Assembly (NCBI GenBank): GCA_965223305.1
Contig: CBDCWT010000079.1
Coordinates: forward strand, 1 to 64,000
DNA from: CBDCWT01 sp965223305
GTDB taxonomy: Bacteria > Planctomycetota > Planctomycetia > Pirellulales > Pirellulaceae
Length of the DNA stretch: 64,000 nt
Direction: 5' to 3'
The position numbers and the translations under genes were made by a program. The notes under the pieces are model-generated. The model worked only from the letters and a program-made list of their open reading frames with translations, did not search any database and was not told the origin of the DNA. Numbering within the stretch: the first letter of the stretch is position 1; the number at the start of each line of letters is the position of its first letter. Below are positions 59,934 through 64,000 of the stretch, one piece after another.

Positions 59934-60318
59934 TCGAAACTCCGTTTCCTGCGGGGGGCGCTGCTTTTTCGGTGTTCTTGCGCGGGCGGGAAGTATAGTC
60001 GCCTCCACCGACTTGGGCCTAGCCCGGATTATTCATGCAGAGCGGCCCGAAGGCAGGAGCAGGTCGCTCACAGACGGTTCAGGCGTCACGTAGATGAGAT
60101 GGGTTTCGGTGCTGACAGCAACGCTGGCACTTCGGCTAGCAAATCGCCGATCGCCGAGATATCCCAGCGCACCAGCGCGGCCGGCTTAGCCCGGGGGCGA
60201 TTGGTTAAGTTGCACTTTTGGGATTCGCCACAGCAAGTGTCCTAGCTCGCCGGGGCGAGTCGGAGCGGCATCGCCTCGCTGCGGACCGGGTGGCGGGGGC
60301 AGGTAGAGGAGAACAGCA
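59934..60318. other. Intergenic region with MITE end fragment
   Basis: TAGCCCGGATTATTCATG at 60020-60037 equals one terminal repeat of the 180-bp element, but the palindrome does not follow. Another AGCCCGGG-like piece is at about 60187. No gene is supported; the region should contain the divergent promoters of the ParA and nagB genes. Confidence 0.6.
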
Positions 60319-61134
60319 TTGCGGGTGATCGTGGAGGAAAACGGCGAGCAAGTCAGCCGGCGAGCGGCTGCGTTGATGGCGGCGCAGATTCGCCGAAAGC
60401 CCCATTCGGTACTTGGACTAGCAACCGGAAGCACACCGCTGGGCGTCTATCGGGAGTTGATCCGTTTGCATCAACAGCAAGAGCTCGACTTTTCTGAGAT
60501 TACGACGTTCAACTTGGACGAATATGTCGGGCTGGGTCCCACGCATCCTCAGAGCTATCGTTACTTCATGCAGCAGAATTTTTTGGACCACATCAACATC
60601 GACCTGAAACGCACGCATGTTCCTGACGGACGGGCGCTCAATTTCGAAGCGCATTGCAGCCAGTATGAACAGCGGATCGCTTCCTGTGGTGGAATTGACC
60701 TGCAGCTGTTGGGGATCGGCAGCGACGGACATATCGCCTTCAACGAACCCGGCTCGTCGTTGGGAAGTCGGACCCGCCTCAAGACACTCACTAGCGAGAC
60801 CGTTCAGGACAACGCACGTTTCTTCGACAGCGAGCAAGAAGTTCCACGGCTGGCCGTGACGATGGGTGTAGGCACCATTTTGGAATCGAAACGCTGCTTG
60901 CTGTTGGCTATCGGCATCGAAAAAGCAGAGGCAATCCGGAGTACTGTGGAAGGTCCGATCACGGCTCAGGTGACTGCATCGGCGCTCCAGCTCCACCGAG
61001 AAGTGATTGTCATCGTCGACGAACTCGCTGCCTCCCAGCTGGATCGCCGCCAGTACTACGCCGAGGTCGAGGCATCGCAGCAGGCGCTGGAAAACAGCCC
61101 GGGTCGAGTGATGGGAAACAGGACGGATCTATGA
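60319..61134 (+). CDS. nagB: Glucosamine-6-phosphate deaminase
   Basis: 271 residues, starting at TTG 60319 with GAGGAGA 7 to 8 bases upstream. Converts glucosamine 6-phosphate to fructose 6-phosphate and ammonia. LGLATGSTPLGVY binds the phosphate; catalytic residues are Asp 67 (NLDEYVGL), and Asp 136, His 138 and Glu 143 in GSDGHIAFNEPGSS. VTASALQLH is the C-terminal family block. The next gene overlaps by ATGA. Suggests use of amino sugars from cell wall, chitin or host glycans. Confidence 0.94.
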   Translation: MRVIVEENGEQVSRRAAALMAAQIRRKPHSVLGLATGSTPLGVYRELIRLHQQQELDFSEITTFNLDEYVGLGPTHPQSYRYFMQQNFLDHINIDLKRTHVPDGRALNFEAHCSQYEQRIASCGGIDLQLLGIGSDGHIAFNEPGSSLGSRTRLKTLTSETVQDNARFFDSEQEVPRLAVTMGVGTILESKRCLLLAIGIEKAEAIRSTVEGPITAQVTASALQLHREVIVIVDELAASQLDRRQYYAEVEASQQALENSPGRVMGNRTDL

Positions 61135-62072
61135 GACAAGTTGGAAGCCTGACCAGCGAATCCGAAGCCGCTCGTTTTACCGCCTACTTGGTAACGGCGG
61201 GTGTCACCGCTCATTCGGAAAACGACGGCCAGAAGTGGATCGTGTGGGTGCACGATGAAAACCAGGTAAAGCGGGCCAAGGAGGCGTATACAGAATTTCA
61301 AGCGAACCCGGACGGCGAGACCTACAGGGATGTCGAGCGGAAGGCAGCAGAGATTCTGGCCGAGAAGGCCCGCCACCAAGAACAGTCGAAGAAGAACATC
61401 GTCCAGATGAAGGGCCGTTGGAGCCGGGGTGGTGTCAAATATCGACGACCCCTCGTGCTCACGATGATTGTGATGAGCGTGGGCGTCTACCTGATGAGCA
61501 ACCAAGGGAACGACTTGGCGGGAGAGGTCGCGCGCACGGTACTCTTCGCCGACTTTACGCAACGCGAGGCGTTGGCCGATCCGCTAGTCGACATCCGCCG
61601 CGGCGAAGTCTGGAGGATGATCACCCCCATCTTCTATCACTTTGACGTTGTCCATTTGATCTTCAACATGCTGATGTTTCATGTGTTGGCGAGTCCCGTC
61701 GAAGACCGTCGCGGAACATGGCGTTTCGGTCTGATGGTGCTGTTGATCGCCGCCCTCTCAAACGTGGTTCAGTGCGTTATGCCGCCAAGCCTCGGAGGGG
61801 GTGCGGCCGCCGGCGGTATGTCGGGCGTCGTCTACGGCGTCTTCGGCTACGCCTGGATGAAAACACTCTACGAGCCCGAGCTGGGGATCCGCGTCCCGCA
61901 GAGCACCGTTACCATCCTGCTCGTCTGGTTGTTCGTCTGCATGACGCCGTTGATGGACCGTTTCGGGATCAGCGTTGCGAATTGGGCTCACGCCATCGGT
62001 CTGCTGGTGGGTATGGCGATCGGCTATGGTCCGATCTTGGCCAAGTCAATCGGCGACGGGGGAACTCGCTGA
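61131..62072 (+). CDS. Rhomboid intramembrane serine protease with GlpG-like N-terminal domain
   Basis: 313 residues. The first about 65 residues (ESEAARFTAYLVTAGVTAHS, then WVHDENQVKRAKEAY) match the small cytoplasmic domain of GlpG; a charged helix links to the six-helix core. The catalytic serine is Ser 231 in GGMSGVVYG and the histidine His 287 in NWAHAIGLLVG; the L1/TM2 histidine region is HFDVVHLIFNM and the arginine of WRMITPIF is conserved. The gene starts inside the nagB stop (ATGA, 61131-61134), so translation is probably coupled. It ends convergently with the next gene, overlapping by 27 bases. Substrate unknown. Confidence 0.92.
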   Translation: MRQVGSLTSESEAARFTAYLVTAGVTAHSENDGQKWIVWVHDENQVKRAKEAYTEFQANPDGETYRDVERKAAEILAEKARHQEQSKKNIVQMKGRWSRGGVKYRRPLVLTMIVMSVGVYLMSNQGNDLAGEVARTVLFADFTQREALADPLVDIRRGEVWRMITPIFYHFDVVHLIFNMLMFHVLASPVEDRRGTWRFGLMVLLIAALSNVVQCVMPPSLGGGAAAGGMSGVVYGVFGYAWMKTLYEPELGIRVPQSTVTILLVWLFVCMTPLMDRFGISVANWAHAIGLLVGMAIGYGPILAKSIGDGGTR

Positions 62073-62585
62073 GTCGCTGGCCCAGCGCCGCGATCTCTCT
62101 TTGAACGCGGCTGCCAGAGTTGGCTGGAGCACGGCCGATCGATGAGACTTGAGCAGCTTAACTTGGCCGCCTTGCGTATCAAAGACTAACGTCGACTGAC
62201 CTGCAGGACCCACGAAGTGCATCGCAAACGTCCAGTTCTGCGAACCGCCGTCTGTTGCCACTGATGGCCACACGAAGCTGCTGTCTTCGACAAGTGCATG
62301 CCGGGCGTGCACGAGTCCGCGTACGTCGCTGATGTTTGCCTTTTCTTGCACTACGAGCGTTGTTTCCTCTAGTTCAAGCGTGGCTTGGCCGGGCTGTGAG
62401 TTGAGGCTCGGTCCCAGCCGCCATAGCTCGACCTGGGGAGCGTAACGGATCAGCACCGCTGCCTGGCTACCCCATACAGCGAGAATACGGCGGCCGCGCT
62501 GGTAGCTGTTCCACCACGAGTAGCCGCCCATGGCCACCGCGATAGCGAAGATCAAGGCAACGATGTGCTGGCCACGAAGCTGCAT
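62046..62585 (-). CDS. Membrane-anchored hypothetical protein
   Basis: 179 residues: one N-terminal membrane helix (HIVALIFAIAVAMGGYSWW, about residues 7-25) and a soluble domain rich in strands (ILAVWGSQAAVLIRYAPQVE, STLVFDTQGGQVKLL). No family recognised. Its 3' end overlaps the rhomboid gene on the other strand. Confidence 0.65.
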   Translation of the reverse strand: MQLRGQHIVALIFAIAVAMGGYSWWNSYQRGRRILAVWGSQAAVLIRYAPQVELWRLGPSLNSQPGQATLELEETTLVVQEKANISDVRGLVHARHALVEDSSFVWPSVATDGGSQNWTFAMHFVGPAGQSTLVFDTQGGQVKLLKSHRSAVLQPTLAAAFKERSRRWASDSASSPVAD

Positions 62586-62735
62586 AAGCTCTCACACTCA
62601 CTGGGCCCCCTATTCTAGCCGGGCCGATAACCGTATTCACCACCTGCTGAGAGGAAAGTATACTGAGGTGACTGTCCATTTCTTTCTACCTTCGAGTCGC
62701 AGCTGCGACGCCAGCTGGCTGCAAGGAGTCATCGC

Positions 62736-62961
62736 GTGCCCGACAAGTTTGACCCGTATCGTGAAGCGCTCGTGATGGAAAAAAAACACGGTCTGGCCAG
62801 ACGAGTACGATCATCTCGAGCAGGATGAGAAGGTACGTTTGGAACAGGCCTTGCACGCCGATCCGGAGAGCTGCGTATCGCTGGAGTACGTTCGCACCCA
62901 CACTGGGTTTTGCCGTCAGATAACGGTTACTCCAGATGACTTAGAGCGGATCGCGAGTTAG
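62736..62961 (+). pseudogene. Small conserved protein frameshifted in an A8 run
   Basis: GTG 62736, with AAGGAG about 8 bases upstream, begins MPDKFDPYREALVMEK. After eight adenines (62779-62786) the frame runs out within about 50 bases. If one A is skipped it continues NTVWPDEYDHLEQDE and EYVRTHTGFCRQITVTPDDL to TAG 62959-62961, giving 74 residues that look like one compact, acidic, conserved protein. Either the run has one extra base in the sequence or in the genome, or slippage on A8 restores the product. Function unknown. The neighbour downstream is aroB. Confidence 0.6.
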
Positions 62962-63045
62962 GCGTGCCGTGGACGCTTGACGGCAGGCGTGACCGACTCC
63001 GCCGGCAACGATTCGAGGGTCGCGCGACGACCGAGAGGGCGGTCA

Positions 63046-64000
63046 GTGGCTGAGCGAGCGACGATTCATGTGGACCTTGCCGATGGCGGCTACGACATCG
63101 TTATCGGTTCGAACAATCTCGACGACCTGGGAGATCTGTTAGCGAGCCTGCAACCGTCGCTGGTTGCGGTCATCACCGACGGTAACGTGGAACCGCTCTA
63201 TGCTCGTCCCCTAGTCGAATTTCTCGCAGCGCGTGGTCTGCCCGTCTGTTTGCACGGTGTCGAGCCGGGCGAGGCGACCAAATCAGTCGAGCAAGCCGAC
63301 CGACTGTGGCAGTGGTTGTTGGCAGAGGGGGCCGACCGCAAGTCGGCGGTGGTCGCGATCGGCGGTGGAGTGGTGGGTGATCTCGCTGGGTTTGCAGCTG
63401 CCGGCTTCGCCCGCGGGATCGACTTAGTGCAGGTACCGACGACGTTGCTGGCCCAGGTCGACAGCAGCGTCGGAGGTAAGGTCGGCGTCAATCTACCGGG
63501 CGCCAAGAACATGGTGGGTGCTTTTTGGCAACCGCGGGCCGTACTGATCGACACCCATGTCCTCACGACGTTGCCCGACCGCGAGTACCGGGCGGGGCTG
63601 GCCGAAGTCGTCAAGTACGGGGTGATTCTGGACTCGGCGTTCTTTGCTTTTCTAGAGTCTGAAGCGACTCGGATCTCCGACCGCGATCCAGCCGTGTTGC
63701 GGCATATTGTGGCGCGATGCTGCCGTCTGAAGGCCGACGTGGTGGAGGCGGACGAGCGTGAGTCGACGGGTCGGCGGGCGATATTGAACTATGGGCACAC
63801 GTTCTGCCATGCCCTGGAGGCGGTCACCGGATACGGCCGCTACTTGCACGGTGAAGCCGTTTCGATTGGTATGCTTTGCGCTTCGAGGCTGGCCGAGTCC
63901 TTAGGCCGCATCTCGCCGGAGGTGACCGAGCGGCAACGTAGCTTATTGCACGCGTTGGGGCTGCCGCTGGACGTTCCCGCCGAATTCGATCGCCGGCAAC
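63046..64000 (+). CDS. aroB: 3-dehydroquinate synthase, partial (runs off the window)
   Basis: The first 318 residues are present, from GTG 63046. Converts DAHP to 3-dehydroquinate, the second step of the shikimate pathway. NAD and metal-site blocks: VVAIGGGVVGDLAGFAA, QVPTTLLAQVDSSVGGK, GVNLPGAKNMVGAFWQP, and the zinc ligands in GLAEVVKYGV, LNYGHTFCHALE and LHGEAVSIGM. The C-terminus lies past base 64000. Confidence 0.95.
   Translation, partial: MAERATIHVDLADGGYDIVIGSNNLDDLGDLLASLQPSLVAVITDGNVEPLYARPLVEFLAARGLPVCLHGVEPGEATKSVEQADRLWQWLLAEGADRKSAVVAIGGGVVGDLAGFAAAGFARGIDLVQVPTTLLAQVDSSVGGKVGVNLPGAKNMVGAFWQPRAVLIDTHVLTTLPDREYRAGLAEVVKYGVILDSAFFAFLESEATRISDRDPAVLRHIVARCCRLKADVVEADERESTGRRAILNYGHTFCHALEAVTGYGRYLHGEAVSIGMLCASRLAESLGRISPEVTERQRSLLHALGLPLDVPAEFDRRQ

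Overview
The window reads as chromosomal DNA of a GC-rich planctomycete, most likely a Pirellulales relative. The indicators are a DUF1592/DUF1588 cytochrome-type protein next to a Tat-exported DUF1552 protein and DUF1080 domains, a BBP7-type outer-membrane barrel, a giant surface protein with a LEPR-XLL-like N-terminus and dockerin repeats, a sigma/anti-sigma/PDZ cluster, and many small membrane proteins. No rRNA, tRNA, CRISPR or prophage was seen.

Layout. 0.4-2.8 kb: an ECF sigma factor and its anti-sigma factor, both interrupted, then an intact PDZ protein. 2.8-9.3 kb: the DUF1592-DUF1552-DUF1080 operon (- strand) and a sialate O-acetylesterase-like enzyme. 9.4-18.2 kb: parts of a MacAB-TolC-like exporter (adaptor, permease, TolC lipoprotein) with no ATPase in the window; a complete IS4-type element and a palindromic element lie between permease and TolC. 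18.6-23.7 kb: an enolase-superfamily enzyme, 2-oxoglutarate semialdehyde dehydrogenase, FAH-family dehydratase and M19 dipeptidase, which look like a route from sugar acids (or hydroxyproline) to 2-oxoglutarate. 23.9-35.3 kb: methyltransferase, small membrane proteins, aroE, the agmatine-to-putrescine pair aguB-aguA, bioD, an aspartate-type aminotransferase, an MFS transporter and a HEAT-like protein. 35.4-43.5 kb: sodium:solute symporter with a coupled small partner, the 1,402-residue surface protein, and an MscS channel. 43.6-50.3 kb: an anchored protein with a pseudopilin-like segment, an SDR, rarA, a small conserved protein and a LysR regulator. 50.4-56.6 kb: gltB-gltD. 57-64 kb: BBP7 barrel, orphan ParA, nagB coupled to a rhomboid protease, two hypothetical genes (one frameshifted) and the start of aroB.

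The most unusual content is between the genes. Nearly every longer intergenic gap is built from a small set of hairpin-forming modules, called A to G here, that recur in fixed order. There are also three almost identical 180-bp palindromic elements with TA ends, two of which supply the stop codon of the neighbouring gene. The IS4-type element sits inside a D module with a 10-bp target duplication, and the same 10 bp is tandemly duplicated at another D module with no element between the copies, which looks like an excision scar. An A-A' repeat has invaded the 3' end of the surface-protein gene. I found no clear candidate for a wholly new defence or biosynthetic system; the repeat ecology is the best lead.

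A cluster of single-base homopolymer indels (positions 406-3353, and again at 62779) breaks several genes. Sequence alone cannot tell sequencing or consensus error from real decay.
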